DNA from: Candidatus Iainarchaeum sp.
GTDB taxonomy: Archaea > Iainarchaeota > Iainarchaeia > Iainarchaeales > 1-14-0-10-31-34
Assembly: GCA_017609625.1 (NCBI GenBank)
Contig: JAFCDN010000008.1
Coordinates: forward strand, 1-50,601
Length of the DNA: 50,601 nucleotides
Direction of reading: 5' to 3'
Shown: in pieces, positions 25,601 to 35,408 of the stretch
Numbering within the stretch: the stretch's first letter is position 1
How the letters are laid out: each line of letters opens with the position of its first letter
Notes under the pieces: model-generated
Seen by the model: only the letters and a program-made list of their open reading frames with translations
Database searches by the model: none
What the model was told of the DNA's origin: nothing
Program-made: the position numbers and the translations under genes

Positions 25601-26277
25601 TAATGGACGAGCTTGTTGCCGGCGCCTGTGCTGGAACTGAAACTCAAATTCAGGCAGGGCCAAATTCTTTTTGTGAAGGACAGCCAAATAAAATGCAGGC
25701 AATTTTTTCTTTAACCGGGACAGTAAAAACTTTTGACGGAGAAAACCTTTTTGGAAGCCTAGGTGACTTTGATTTAAGGAAAGAGTTAGGGGAAGAAATT
25801 TCATATGATCTTTTTGGATCATCAAATTTTTATGACGGGTTTTTTAATTTTATTTTTGGCGACACAGAAGGAGTCCCCTTAGAACTGGATTTTGGTTCTT
25901 TTACTTATCTCTTAAGCTTTTTGGTTAACATTACTCACCCGATAGACACAAGTGAAACACTTAAAGGAAACTTTAGTTTAGTTTCGACCTATGAAAAGAA
26001 ATTAATGAGGCTTCCCTTTAATGGAAGAGTAAAAGATATTGTTCAGGGAAGAGTTGATGATATTGAAATAATTGATCCTGAATCAAATACTGTTGTTTAC
26101 ACAAAAGTTCCACAGAATTTTTCTAATGAAAAATTTTCTATTACTTTAATGCCTGGTATTTATCCAAACAAGCTTTATAAAATAAAATTCAGGGTCTGCA
26201 ATGTGGCAACATCTCAATGCAATTCTTTTGAGTTTAATTTTTTTACTTGGAAAAAACTCTGGCCGGGTGAAGATTAA
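22675..26277 (+). CDS. Large secreted modular surface protein with Gly-rich segment
   Basis: 1200 residues with signal peptide (KKILLLCFLLGFLANVSA). Modules by eye: a first Ig-like region (about 22-115), a beta module of the DNRLRE/disaggregatase-related type (about 127-280: repeated here at about 490-650), an Ig-like module beginning PPDITLTFSP (about 286-385), a fibronectin type III domain (about 390-475: SWNSVSHPDFEHYKIFF), and then a beta-solenoid-like region with Gly-rich runs (SGGNGGNGADG, SSGGDGGTGG; about 820-920) and a C-terminal domain. No C-terminal anchor. Its stop codon overlaps the start of the next gene (TAATG at 26275-26279), so both are one transcript. Likely an adhesin or wall component. 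Confidence 0.8.
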   Translation: MFKKILLLCFLLGFLANVSAVPLTILEPSHGATLEGTVTVGASYAVNKTIYFRTIKDGVSKNIDNCRTGSGAIDFCETTWDTTLWENGTYTLQAEVAGSPETKTQIQVKINNASEPETEGGELNPVHNGYISYVKTPVFDRYDPYDAKTYLQVHYRSSQPESRTTSFLRFDLEGKENITNAYLELVQLEGPSSSNCAVLYKIPDYYPFDKTDFWNFDSLKKQAARLPCVSAGSITRVKIPNILIEEGKINAFMILRDESVIVKYASMKNSDKKPVLILEVPETDNNPPDITLTFSPLIVSSASGVVEIKAVATDESGISELKLSVDGDLKTCTRTSNTATSSTCEYDWDTTTASNYGHVIRVEAIDTKGNSASSEQTIQVDNDIEISVPTNFTAEPGSIQGEIDLSWNSVSHPDFEHYKIFFGTSSADTFLSNTLETFYTHAALTQDQTYFYKIQACDSAEDFCSEFSSVVSAVPAETSSSDQEAVDGYILWNEKEDTKTVSSGAFVDTLALKYYSKTYSERKPGTDNKFTTYNKDIESRIFLVFDVTDTNYSNVKLKLKKNIVDGTLLASDCIQVFKLNSDFRPLDESDWTLADFLQPIAEVACNDIELDVNEHISLGANAFMLKMKRKTTTNDSILFDSSKTDNPPVLELLSVFQDVFGRHEKVPAFEDDSVTEEVSGNTVTFVLQGNAENKVFFFYDSIYVSSFDPAKNYFIKIPSDVTLVPCPSGSSSSICTYADSDLQALTFNSTISGVILEGTIDLRGESDTGSLIIQGDLNVNGTGKIITKGSDGVDGNRLDCDFTDSLGLIPKASGTIEVIGKTFVSSGSELILDSSGGNGGNGADGFEESDNCKELDGQAGASGSNGSEILLHDLFLEDLSKISFNSSGGDGGTGGTSVAPRADGLDGSGGNAGNITVNKTLIEGTPELNFSVLKGTGLIDGLDAGIEITGCNLLNLQVSVCEAETFTINSNDANFLMDELVAGACAGTETQIQAGPNSFCEGQPNKMQAIFSLTGTVKTFDGENLFGSLGDFDLRKELGEEISYDLFGSSNFYDGFFNFIFGDTEGVPLELDFGSFTYLLSFLVNITHPIDTSETLKGNFSLVSTYEKKLMRLPFNGRVKDIVQGRVDDIEIIDPESNTVVYTKVPQNFSNEKFSITLMPGIYPNKLYKIKFRVCNVATSQCNSFEFNFFTWKKLWPGED

Positions 26278-29200
26278 TGGGCCAGTTAGATGACCAGTTG
26301 GCTGCACTTAGAAATTTAGTGAAAAAAAAAACCTAAAGCAGAATCAGTTTCAGAGCCAAAAAAAGGAAAGTTTGCTTCAGAGCCTGCTCCAGAAAAACAA
26401 CCTTTAAACCTTTTGGAAAAAGCTTTACCAAAACAAAAGCTTGAACAAAAAGCACCTTTTTCAGAAAAAGCTACACCAAAACAACCTTTTTTAGAAAAAA
26501 AGCTTGACCAAAAAACAGCTTCTGCAGAAGAATTAAAAAATCTAGGGCAAAAGAGTGCTGTCAAAATCGGGCAAAAGCCTGTTGCAGAAGCAGCTGGAAA
26601 ATATGCTTTTAAAAAAGAGCCGCCTAAACAGGCTTTTGAGAAAAGCCATGTTGCCAAAACCGGCGGAGGAGGAATAAAAGAAAGTCTGGCAAAATTCTAT
26701 TATTTTTTTGAAGACGGCTATTATAGTTTAATGGATAAAATAAATTCAGCAGTTCCAGTCTATAAAGTGATTGACCCAATAGACAAGGTTTTCCCTTCTT
26801 TTATTTTGTTTGCCGCAGTCATTATTGTAATTTTGTTTTTGATTGCAGGCTTCTTTTTATTCCCTGTGATTTCAGAGAAAGCAGTTGTTACAATCACTTT
26901 AAAGAAAGCAGATTCTGATGAAAAACTTTCTGATTATGAAGTTGTTTTATTGGTTAACGGAGAAAAAGACACTTATAAAACAGATTCAAATTCCCAGATT
27001 GTCTTAAAGGAAGTGGATTTGAATTCCACTATTAAAGTAGAGGTTTCAGATGTTCCAGGCTATGAAGATTTTGAAGAACTATTTAGGGTAACGGAAAAAG
27101 AATTTTCTTTTACTGTTGAATTAAAAAAAGAAGAGGTTATTCCTCCTGATGATGACAGAACAAGCAAACTGGTGAAATTTAAGGATTCAGAAACAGAAAG
27201 TTTTGTAAGAGAATTTTTAAAGGCAACTTTTGACTGCTCTAAAGACAATTCTTCTCTGGAAGTAATTGGAGAGCATGGTTTAAGCAAAAGCACAAGCGAA
27301 GGAATGGTTGGGATTAAATTAAATGAAGAAGAATGCGGGGATGTTTTGGTTTCAGTTCAGGTAAGCAGATACATTGACATTGAAGATGAAGTTTTGCCTT
27401 CAGATAATATAATTTTGTTAACTAAAGAAGAAATTCCTGAGCTGACAAAAGGAACAATTTTTATAAAAGTTTTTGATGAAATAGACGGCTTAATTCAGGA
27501 CAGAATGAAGTTTTTTTTGTTTGAAGAGTCTGATCCTTTGAATGCAGTTTTTGGTTATGACAATCTTTCGATTTTTGACGGATTAAAAGAATTTGATATT
27601 TCTCCTGGAAATTATTTCATTAAAGTTTTTGATGCAAATACTGGTTCTCCAAAATATTCTTGTGACAATCCTTCTGAAACAAAAGAGCTTCTTGCAGGAG
27701 AAGAAATAATTTTGGATGTAACTTGTATTAAAGCTTCTCCAGAGGATGTAATTTCAATTGAAGTGGTTGACAAGAATACTCAAATGCCTGTTCAAGCAGA
27801 CATTGAATTAAGGAAAGCCAGTTCATTGGAACAGGTTGCAGTGCAAGAGAATTCTTCTAGTGCAAACTTTGCTGTTTCAGAGGATTTAGAGTATATTGCA
27901 ATTGTTTCTGCTGAAAACTATTTGCCTTATGAAGGCGAAGATGTTTTGAGTAAAGGAGATTTCTTAAAAGTAGAGTTAATTGAATTAAGCGAGCAGACTA
28001 CAGGAAAAGCAAAAATTACTGTTTACAATTCTGGCGGAAACAAGGCTTCTTCTGGAACAGTTTTTTTAAGATATGCTGACGGAGCACTAAAGGACTTGAG
28101 AACCTCTTATTTTAGTTCAATTGGATTTAGAGGAGAAGTTTTGCTTGAAGGAATAAAACCTGGAAATTATTATGCTGAAGCTTTTATAAGCAATGAAAAA
28201 GGTTTTTCCCAAACAAAAGCAGTTGATGAAAACTCTTTAACAGAATTCACTGTTAATATGCAGAAAATAAGAGGAGATGTTGAATTTAATATAACCAAAG
28301 CAGGAACTTCTTTTGAGATTATATCTTTTGACGTAAACTTTTTTGATGCAGTTTCAAAAGAAAGAATTCCTGAATCAGAATACACTTTTAATTCAAAAAA
28401 CAACAATTATTCTTTGGATGAAGGAGAATATTATGCAGTAATTTCAAAGCAGGATTATCATTCAACCAGAACAAAAACTTTTTTGGTTGTGGCAAAAGGA
28501 AAAATAATTGTTAATACTGCCTTGCCAAAGCTTTCAGGAGAATCAATTAAAATTGAGTTTATTGGCTTGTTTAAGGAAAACGGAAATTCTGTTAACAGTA
28601 TTGAATTAGGAAAAGAGTATTCTGCAGAATTTAGCGTAGCAGTAGACCCAAACATGTTTTACTTTAATTTTTTGATTGGAACAGGAAATACCCAGCACAT
28701 GAATAATGATTCAATTTTTGTTTCTTCTTTTACAAATCTTTTTGATACAGCTAAAGCAAAAAAAACCACTTCTTTTACTGGAAACTATAACACAGATTTT
28801 TCTTCAAATTTAACTTCTGGAAACGCAAAAGCTGTTTTGGTTGAATTTTATGATTTTGATAAAAGAGAGTTTGTGGAAACAGCTTTCACTGTTCCGGTGA
28901 AAATTAAATTAAAAGAAGACATTTTAGATGCAGATTCTTTGGTTTTATTTTTTAAGGCAATGGCTGTCGGCGGAACAGAAGCACAGCCAAGCTATTACCT
29001 TGATCCAGAGGATTTAAGGGAGTTTACTTCTCTTGAAGAATACACTTATTCTAATAATAAAACAGAAACTTTAAGCATTTGCAGTGACTCTTTCTGCCAT
29101 GCGTTTTTAATTGAAAGCTCTTCTGCAGAACCTTCCTGTGCAGTAATAAACCATGGTTCAGTTTCAAGTTTAAGATTAGACTGCTTTTATTCTCTTTCTT

Positions 29201-32200
29201 CTTTTATTTTAAATAATGATTCAGATTATGATGATGTTACTTTTACTTTGGATTCTGTTTCTGTTCCATCAAATCCAAATAATGCAGTTCCATTAGATGC
29301 AATAATTTTCAATAACTATGAAATCAAAACAAAAGAAAACACTTTTTCTGGAACAGCCAATAAGAGTTTTTTTGAGGAAGTTTTTGGCTTAAAATTTGGT
29401 TCAATAATTTCAACTAATGCAAATTTAACTCCAACTGCTTTAGCTAAAACCACTGACGGAGTTCCTGCAATTCGAACAATGCTTCATGTTTTGAATGAGA
29501 TTGACATGAATTTCCATGAAATCAGAATAAGAAGCGATCTGAATTTGAACCTTAATATTCTTGACCCTGAAAACATGGAAATTGAGCCTTTTACTAAAAC
29601 TCCTTTGGCTGTAGAGGTTTTGGATGGAAAAGGAGATCCAGTTGAATATGCAATGGTAACTGTAAAAATAACTGATTCAGCGCAGCCGGAAAATGATCCG
29701 ACTCTGCATGCTTCAATTGAAACAGATGAATTCGGCCAGGTTTTGTTTGCAGGGCCAGAGGCAGTTAAAGGATTGTATCCTAATTCAATAGTTGAAATAA
29801 TTGCAGAGTTTAATGACATAAATGCTGTAAAATCAATTCAAGTAAATGATATAAACACTTTTGCTGTTTATCCAGAAGAATTAGTGTATGGCTTTTTCCC
29901 TTTAGAAACAGAACTTAAATCAAAAGACCTGAATTTTGTTGATTTATCCAATAACCTGTTGGATCAAAGAATTAATTCTTTTTCAGTTAATTTTGTTTCA
30001 GGAGACTCTTTTATTAAAGACAGTGTTTTTGAAGGATTTGAAAACATTCAATTCACTTCAGAAGGAATTACTATCCCGCTTTCATTGTCTATTGATGCAA
30101 ATAAATCAAAAGATTTGAGTTCAAATCTTTTAATTGAAGGAAGTCTTGATTTAATAATTAAAGTAGGGGCTTTCTTTGCAGATTCAAGCATTCCGGTTAG
30201 TGTTTTAATTAATTCTTATTCAGACTACTTAACTGCTTATTTTAATCAGTATGAAGTGTCTTCTGAAAACCCTGTGGTTGTTTCAATGTTTTCAGATGAA
30301 AGCTTTTCTTCCAGCGAGTTTGTTTTGGCAAAGAAATCAGGAGTCAATGTTGGTTTAATTGAAATATATGAAACTGATGTTTTGACTGAATCAATTTTCC
30401 TTGACAAAGAAAAAATAAAGGAATCATTTGAATTAAATAAAGGAAGAACAATTCAAAGTTCTTTGTCTTTTGATTTAAATGCAGTTTTAAATCCTGTTAC
30501 TGCTTTAACTATTGCAGAAAAGAAAACAGAAAAAGGAGAGTTAAGATTTACTTTTATTGCAGACAAAAGGCTTGATTTATTGGTTGTTCCGTTTGAAGTT
30601 GAAATCCTTCCGTCAACAGAGGTTTTGGCTTTTTCTCCTAATGAACTGCGTTATATTTTCTCTGCAGATAAAAATGAACTGCAAACCAAAACCCTGAACC
30701 TGAAAAGCAGTTTTTCAACTTATCCTGTGGAAATAAGTGAAATTGTTTTTGAATTAGAAGAAGACTTTGCTTCTGCTTATTCTCTGAATTTATCTTATCC
30801 TGTTGCAGTAACTGAAGAAGGTGCAGACTTTGACTTTTCTGTAAGTTTAACCAGAAAAGGAATGACTCCTCTTCTTAAAGCAAGTGAACTGGTTGAAGGA
30901 AACATTTACCTTAATTATTCTGTTAAAGGAAGGCCATTGACTCAGGTAATTCCTGTTAAGGTTTTTATTTTGAGTTCTGAAGAAACAATTAAATCAGAAT
31001 TTTTTGATTTAAAAGCATGTATTGGCGAAGGAGGTTATCATGACTCTTACCAAGACTTTTGGATTGGATGCAATATAGGGGAATCAGGAATAATCACTTC
31101 ACAGGAATGTTCAACTGAAAAACCAAAAATTTCTTTGAACTGGAATTTCCAGTCTTTTTCAGTTCAAGAATTCCAGGAAAGCGAAAAATATAACGGAATA
31201 GGCGCGTGTTCAAAGCCAAATATAGATTTCACAGATTATAATTACTGTGATGCAGCACAGTTTTCAATGGAATTGGTTAACAGAATAATTGCATTCAAAG
31301 GAGATGATCCTTATAAAGAAGGTTTTTTTGATTTCAAAGCAACTTTAATGCAGGATAAGTTTTCTCCTGAATTATTTTCAGACTTTGATTTTTGGGCAAT
31401 GAATTCTTCCTGGCTTGACACTCCAAGCAAATATAATAAAGAGAAAGAAAATACAGTTGACCCTCATGAATATAATTTGGTCAGATTTTATTTTGCTGAA
31501 GAAAATGCAATAAGTTTTATTGAACCAGGCAGTTCAGCTGAAAGAAATTCAAAAGAAATTTCAGTTCCAGGCTGGTATGATGTAAACGTCCAGGTTGAAA
31601 CAGACAGATTAATAGTCAGATTCACTTTAATTGAATCTTCTGTTGATCTTGAACCAAAAATGAATTCAGAGGATTCAGTATTTTATTATATTCCATTTGA
31701 TGGATTCCTTGCAGCAGACAAAGGCTTTGACAGAAAAAATTATGGTTCAAGCTTTGATGTAAGCTCTTTTAAAGAGGAATTTACAGTAAACAATTCCATT
31801 GGAGGAGACGGCTACAAAATTTCTGATTCTGACAGCTTTGAAGGTTACAGAATTCTTTCAATCAGAGAATATGAAGACTTTAATTCATTGTATTCTTCTG
31901 CTTACCCTGGAACTTTAATGGAACTTTCAATGGGAACTTCAGGGGAAACAGAAAAGTTAAGGAAAATTAAATTCTATCCAAGTTATGCTACTCCTGCAGT
32001 TTTAAAGGCTGTTTTGCCTGCTTTAACTCAAGCACAAGAAGCAGGCATTTATTATTATGTTTCTTCCGAAAATGAAAAACAATTGGTTGAATCAGATACT
32101 TTAATTGAATGGCAGGGTTTAGGCAATTCCTGTTATGACTTTTCGGACAACACTTTATTAAAAGATTCTGCTTTTTCAGATGAAAAAGCAACACAACAGG

Positions 32201-32652
32201 ATATTGCAGGCTATGAAAATGTATTCAAATTATTTTGGAGTCCTGTTTTAAGTACAGGAACAACTTTTTTGCGTTCAATCTTTTATTCTCCTGCAGAAAC
32301 CCAAAGCAGATTTAATATAATTTCTTATATGGATGATCCATTTGAAGAAGTGTCATTGTATTCTATAGATAATGAAAGCACTGCAGATATTCCTTTGGAC
32401 GGAATTCAAGGAGTAGAATTCAACAGCAGAACAGCAAACCAAAATCCGTATGCAAACTCTCTGAAAGCAGTTTTTGAATTAATTGATTCAGAATATGCTT
32501 GTGTTAAAAACCAAGGAAACTTTACTTATATTTTGTGGAATAAAGAAAAATTATATGAAGACCTTTATGAAACAGAATTTTCTTTAGACATTGAATCTGA
32601 ATGCATTACACAAACAGGCAGTTCACCGCCTTCAACCCCTGCAACAGGCTGA
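26277..32652 (+). CDS. Giant single-pass extracellular protein, frame changed at an A10 run
   Basis: The gene starts at the ATG overlapping the upstream stop. It reads MGQLDDQLAALRNLVKKK and then meets an in-frame stop at 26334, while the continuation KKKPKAESVSEPKKGKF... lies in another frame. The change falls in a run of ten A (26322-26331); nine A would restore one frame of about 2124 residues. Without it, the long frame has no ATG; its first start-like codon is TTG at 26413. After an N-terminal Pro/Lys/Gln-rich cytoplasmic segment a transmembrane helix (about 26785-26870, ILFAAVIIVILFLIAGFF) is followed by some 1900 extracellular residues. Carboxypeptidase-regulatory-like beta modules (for example ITLKKADSDEKLSDYEVVL) come first; the rest is beta-rich and unrecognised. 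No C-terminal anchor. Confidence 0.7.
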
Positions 32653-33846
32653 TTATTTCAGCTGGCTGTCTAAAATCTTATTTATTTTTTCAGGTTCAAA
32701 TCCAAGTTTAATCAGTTTAGTCTGGCCTTTTATTCCTGGACCAGAAGCAGAAGTTAAAATTAACCCATACATTTCTAATTCAGTTATATACTGCCTGTAC
32801 CATCTGGGGCTGACAACGCTTTCTTTCAGCTGCAAAGCCAATTGTTTGTATTTTTCATAAACTTCTCCTGAATACAATACTCCGCGCTCTTCTTGTCCTG
32901 TGATTTTTTTTATTCCTTTAGTGCTCATTGAAAGCAAAGTAATTGCTTTCAAAACCAATTGCTGTTGCTCTGGCAGAGTTGAAATCATGTTAAAAATAAT
33001 ATCTTGTTCTACTTTTTTCTTTGCTTTCTGCACTTCAATATCAGTTACATTTCTTGAATTATTTTGTTCTGCTATTTCTCCTGCTCTTAACAAAAGCATT
33101 ACTGCAGTTCTTGCGTCTCCTGATTCTTGTGCTGCAATTGCTGCGGCTAAATTTATTGCTGAATCTGAAACAATCCCCAGAAAAAATGCCAGTTCTACCC
33201 TGCTATTTAATATTGCCCTTAACTCTTCTGCATTATATGGAGGAAAAACCATTTCTTTTTCGCATAAAGAACTTTTTGTTCTGGGATCAAGTTTTTCTTT
33301 AAACAATAAATTGTTTGAAATTCCTATTAATGAAATGCTTCCTTTTTCTATTTCATCATTGCTTCTGCTTAAAGAATAAATCAGTTCATCTAAATCCTTT
33401 ACTTTATCTATTTCATCTAAAACCAATACAAGGTGATTTTCTTGGTTGCAGTAATCCATAATTTTTTCCTGAATAAATCCGGCTGAATACCCAATAAAAT
33501 TTTCTTTTGGATAAAACTTTTTCACTGCTTTTATAAGCACTTTATATTTTGAATTATGATTTCTGCAGTTAATGTAATTGTATTCTGCTTGTTCATTATT
33601 TTTTTTTGAAAATTCTTCCATTTGTTTTGTTACATGCATTGTTACTGTTGTTTTCCCTGTCCCGACTTTTCCATACAAAAAAAGATTGTCCGGCTTTTTC
33701 CCTTTTAATGCTGGAGCTAAAATTTTTGTTATTTCTTCAATTTGTTTTTCTCTGAATGGAAGTTCTTTTGGAAAGTAATGCTGGCTTATTGCATTTCTGT
33801 CTTTGAAGATGCTTTCTTTTTTTAATTCTTTTTCAAACAGGTTCAT
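32653..33846 (-). CDS. Orc1/Cdc6 replication initiator
   Basis: 397 residues, the usual size. AAA+ ATPase core with Walker A YGKVGTGKT (58-66), Walker B VLVLDEIDKV (about 140-149) and sensor 1 region LIGISNNLLF; the SGDARTAVMLL segment is the sensor 2 arginine region. The C-terminal winged-helix domain (about 290-397) ends LGFEPEKINKILDSQLK. It binds origin DNA and recruits the MCM helicase. Its stop abuts the stop of the giant surface-protein gene (zero gap). I see no ORB motif in the 115 bp upstream. Confidence 0.95.
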   Translation of the reverse strand: MNLFEKELKKESIFKDRNAISQHYFPKELPFREKQIEEITKILAPALKGKKPDNLFLYGKVGTGKTTVTMHVTKQMEEFSKKNNEQAEYNYINCRNHNSKYKVLIKAVKKFYPKENFIGYSAGFIQEKIMDYCNQENHLVLVLDEIDKVKDLDELIYSLSRSNDEIEKGSISLIGISNNLLFKEKLDPRTKSSLCEKEMVFPPYNAEELRAILNSRVELAFFLGIVSDSAINLAAAIAAQESGDARTAVMLLLRAGEIAEQNNSRNVTDIEVQKAKKKVEQDIIFNMISTLPEQQQLVLKAITLLSMSTKGIKKITGQEERGVLYSGEVYEKYKQLALQLKESVVSPRWYRQYITELEMYGLILTSASGPGIKGQTKLIKLGFEPEKINKILDSQLK

Positions 33847-33961
33847 GAATTATCTTTAACTTGAAAATCAATTTAAAACAAACTACTTAGGTTAGTCATC
33901 TGAGATTCTTTTAAAATATGTTCTTTTCAGATAGTATTGCAGAGTAATTGTTTTTTTCGGG

Positions 33962-34327
33962 GTGGTATTTTTGGCTTTTATGGACAAAATCTTCAAAAAA
34001 GAAGAAGATAATGTTGACATTGAGGAATTTTTGAACAACTTGGATGTAGAAGAAGAAACAATGGTAGAAGATGCAGACGCTTATGTAAAACCTGTTTCTC
34101 TTTCAAGCGAAGAAGATTCAACTATGGTTGTAGAAGAGTTAAGAAAAGGCAACATAATTCTGTTAAACATTGGGGACTTGTCAAAAAGAAATACAATTAA
34201 GTTAAGAGAGATGGTTAACAGCATTAAAGATGTAGTAGATGAAATAAACGGAGACATTGCAAGAATCTCTACTGAAAGAATCCTTGTAACTCCATCCAAA
34301 GTTAAGATTATTAAGAGAAAAGAGTAA
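33962..34327 (+). CDS. sepF: SepF-like cell division protein
   Basis: 121 residues. The C-terminal core (KGNIILLNIGDLSKRNTIKLREMVNSIKDVVDEINGDIARISTERILVTP) is the SepF fold, which dimerises and anchors FtsZ to the membrane in archaea lacking FtsA. The N-terminus is variable: GTG at 33962 gives MVFLAFMDKIFKKEEDN, while ATG at 33980 gives MDKIFKKEEDN. The longer form is a better amphipathic membrane-binding helix, but the GGTG at 33961-33964 could instead be the ribosome binding site of the shorter one. An acidic linker follows. The next gene starts 10 bp later. Confidence 0.88.
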   Translation: MVFLAFMDKIFKKEEDNVDIEEFLNNLDVEEETMVEDADAYVKPVSLSSEEDSTMVVEELRKGNIILLNIGDLSKRNTIKLREMVNSIKDVVDEINGDIARISTERILVTPSKVKIIKRKE

Positions 34328-34337
34328 TAATTCTTTT

Positions 34338-35081
34338 ATGAAACTAAAAGAAAAATCTTTTCCTCTTTCTTTTTCTTTAGAACAGACAACAGAGTTTATT
34401 AAAAACACTTTAGAACAAAAAAACTGGTCTGATTTTGAAGTTATAGAAGTAAAAATCGTTTTCTTTCCTTATTATTTTTTCTCTTACGAAGTTTTTTTTG
34501 AAGAAGAAAACAAAACTGTTTCCCAGACTAAAAGCGGAAAAGCAGTTTTAAACGGGATGACTTCCCAGTTAGAAGAAATCTCTTTGCCTGAAGAAGCTGA
34601 TTTGATTGAAGAAATAGAAGAAATTCCAGAAAACATCTCTTTTGAAGAGCTTCAATTCAAGTTAAGCGAAAAAGTTGAATTAATTTCTCAGATTAAAATT
34701 GCAGAAAAAATGCAGGTTCCAAAAGACAATGTTGTAATTCATTCTCTGCAGAAAGTTTTGTTTCCTGTCTGGATAATAGATTTTGCTGTTGAAACCAACA
34801 ATTTTCAGTTCATGCTTTCTGGAGTAGATGGTTCTGTAATTAAAGAAGAAGAAATTCCTGAACGCTTACAAGGATTCTGGGAAATCACTTCAGAAGCTTT
34901 GAGCGAATTAAAACATCCTAAAGCTTGGGCTGAATACACTTCTTCTGTTGTTTCTGATTCAACAAACTTTGCTGCTTCAGGAAACTTTTTTGACAATCTC
35001 TTGCATAACAGGCGTTTTCAGATTTTAATTCTGCTGATAATTCTGATTATAGTTGTTTTGTGGAGCTATAAAGTTTTTTAG
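34338..35081 (+). CDS. Tail-anchored protein downstream of sepF
   Basis: 247 residues, unrecognised. A soluble cytoplasmic domain (about 1-220) shows two alpha/beta repeats around FFPYYFFSYEV and LFPVWIIDFAV, suggesting an internal duplication, and ends in a single C-terminal helix (about 226-245, ILILLIILIIVVLWSYKVF). There is no signal peptide, so the domain should be cytoplasmic and tail-anchored. It lies 10 bp after sepF and is presumably co-transcribed. It could be a division-site membrane partner of SepF; that is context inference only. Confidence 0.7.
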   Translation: MKLKEKSFPLSFSLEQTTEFIKNTLEQKNWSDFEVIEVKIVFFPYYFFSYEVFFEEENKTVSQTKSGKAVLNGMTSQLEEISLPEEADLIEEIEEIPENISFEELQFKLSEKVELISQIKIAEKMQVPKDNVVIHSLQKVLFPVWIIDFAVETNNFQFMLSGVDGSVIKEEEIPERLQGFWEITSEALSELKHPKAWAEYTSSVVSDSTNFAASGNFFDNLLHNRRFQILILLIILIIVVLWSYKVF

Positions 35082-35082
35082 A

Positions 35083-35346
35083 TTATTTCTTTTTAATTAC
35101 CTTTTGCAAAAGGTTGTTTAGGCTTTTGGGCGCATTAGCGCTTCTTGAGTCAACACAAAATTCTTTTTCCCCTAATCTTGGATGATTTAAAAATAGTAAA
35201 TGCTTGTCCTGTCTTACACTAATCCCTGCTTGGTTTAAAGTGTCAAGCATTCCTGCTAAAGCATTAGGGCGTCTTTGTTGTGTTTGCCATCCTGTTTTTT
35301 TATTGCTCTTTTTGCTATGTCTTTTTCTTGTTGTGTGTTGAGGCAT
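35083..35346 (-). CDS. Small basic protein (87 residues)
   Basis: Unrecognised. An Arg/Lys-rich N-terminus (RKRHSKKSNKKTGWQTQQRR) is followed by a compact domain with ALAGMLDTLNQAGISV, KHLLFLNHPRLGEKEF and a KVIKKK end. It starts after a TATA-free T-rich gap and ends 1 bp from the convergent tail-anchored gene. Charge suggests nucleic-acid or ribosome contact. On the same strand, just downstream of the PolD large subunit gene (62 bp). Confidence 0.55.
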   Translation of the reverse strand: MPQHTTRKRHSKKSNKKTGWQTQQRRPNALAGMLDTLNQAGISVRQDKHLLFLNHPRLGEKEFCVDSRSANAPKSLNNLLQKVIKKK

Positions 35347-35408
35347 TTTTTTTTAACTTGACCATACAAAATATCTTCTTTAATTAGATTTAAATTTTTT
35401 TCTGAAAC

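Noticed and set aside
33847-33961. Replication origin with ORB repeats next to Orc1/Cdc6
   Set aside because: I find no ORB or mini-ORB-like repeat and no long AT-rich unwinding tract different from the background.
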